A stretch of 64,000 nt of DNA, from NCBI GenBank assembly GCA_965248395.1, contig OZ252103.1, positions 2,852,001 through 2,916,000 on the forward strand, written 5' to 3'. Shown here piece after piece: positions 63,717-64,000 of this stretch. Position 1 is the first letter of the stretch; each line of letters begins with the position of its first letter. The notes below the pieces were generated by a model. That model saw nothing but the letters and a program-made list of their open reading frames with translations. It was not told where the DNA came from and made no database searches. The position numbers were made by a program, and so were the translations under genes. The DNA is from JAAXHH01 sp965248395 (GTDB lineage Bacteria > JAAXHH01).

Positions 63717-64000
63717 ATGTCTCGTATCGAACGCCTGCGCAGCAACGGTATTGAAACGTATCCCGCCCGGGTCCATCGGACGCATACGGTGCGGCAGGCA
63801 CGGGAATCCGGTGCCGGCCGCCGTGCTTCTGTTATTGCCGGCCGGCTGGTCCGGATGGATCCGCCTGCCCGGGCAGGCGAACTGAAGGACTGGTCGGGCA
63901 CGATCGACCTGGCCCTGGCTGACCCGGCCCTGTCCGTGATCCTTCCCCTGTTCTCCAGGGGAGACCTGGTGGAGTGTACGGGAACGTGGGGCCAGGACAC
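63717..64000 (+). CDS. Lysyl-tRNA synthetase-like protein, N-terminal part
   Basis: From ATG 63717 (AGGGA 7 bases upstream) 94 codons are open to the window edge. The start IERLRSNGIETYPARVHRTHT closely follows the class II lysyl-tRNA synthetase N-terminus, followed by an OB-fold-like SVIAGRLVRM and WSGTIDLALAD. The rest is outside the window. EpmA-type paralogues lack this N-terminal region, so lysS is favoured, but the gene is incomplete. Confidence 0.6.
   Translation, partial: MSRIERLRSNGIETYPARVHRTHTVRQARESGAGRRASVIAGRLVRMDPPARAGELKDWSGTIDLALADPALSVILPLFSRGDLVECTGTWGQD

Noticed and set aside
63668..64000. 110-codon minus-strand frame at the right edge
   Set aside because: The plus-strand frame here matches a lysyl-tRNA synthetase N-terminus and has a ribosome site; the minus frame is its shadow.

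Overview
The window is about 60% G+C and reads as one contiguous chromosome segment of an uncultured Gram-negative bacterium. Evidence for an outer membrane is a beta-barrel porin with a C-terminal Phe, several lipobox signal peptides, and a periplasmic-type quinoprotein dehydrogenase. Heme A synthase and a cytochrome oxidase subunit III suggest aerobic respiration. The density of enolase-superfamily enzymes (4), Gfo/Idh/MocA oxidoreductases (3), phytanoyl-CoA-type dioxygenases (2), a sulfatase, sugar isomerase and NHL-repeat proteins recalls marine or sponge-associated Latescibacterota/Poribacteria-type genomes. That assignment is an inference from gene content only.

Layout. 1-4.8 kb: unrecognised partial gene, class I aminotransferase, orphan oxidase subunit III, amidohydrolase, MBL-fold hydrolase, mostly on the minus strand. 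4.93-6.17 kb: a complete IS5-type insertion sequence with inverted repeats and a TCAA target duplication. 6.3-9.1 kb: a minus-strand operon of two tandem collagen-like/trypsin-like protease genes and a small membrane protein; the signal peptide of each protease is cut off by a frameshift or a stop codon. 9.3-19 kb: plus-strand-dominated catabolic region (SelA-like PLP enzyme, thiamine-binding protein, two enolase-superfamily enzymes, dioxygenase, sulfatase, hydrolase, desaturase). 19-34 kb: more of the same in both orientations, with a sodium:solute symporter unit and two NHL-repeat proteins. 34-41.5 kb: ctaA, tRNA-Trp, arginase-fold enzyme, CaiB-type CoA transferase, N-acetyltransferase, GroES-like protein, Bax-inhibitor protein, a frameshifted collagen-like lipoprotein and lepB. 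41.5-51.5 kb: M1 peptidase/DUF6702 pair, nucleotidyltransferase, then a catabolic run (broken and intact Gfo/Idh/MocA genes, isomerase, class III aminotransferase, peptide-type binding protein) closed by a strong terminator. 51.5-58 kb: TPR protein, a cluster of presumptive non-heme-iron proteins (two cupins, desaturase, di-iron protein), a decayed CLC channel gene and the porin. 58-64 kb: housekeeping genes (tsaC-like, threonine aldolase, anti-sigma kinase, mutL, quinoprotein dehydrogenase, start of a lysyl-tRNA synthetase-like gene).

The catabolic genes are consistent with import and oxidation/dehydration of sugar acids, amino-sugar acids and sulfated or methyl-branched compounds, but no complete named pathway can be read. 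The most unusual feature is that all three collagen-like genes, one Gfo/Idh/MocA gene and one CLC gene are interrupted, while the other genes are intact. This could be local gene decay or assembly error; read-level data would be needed to tell.
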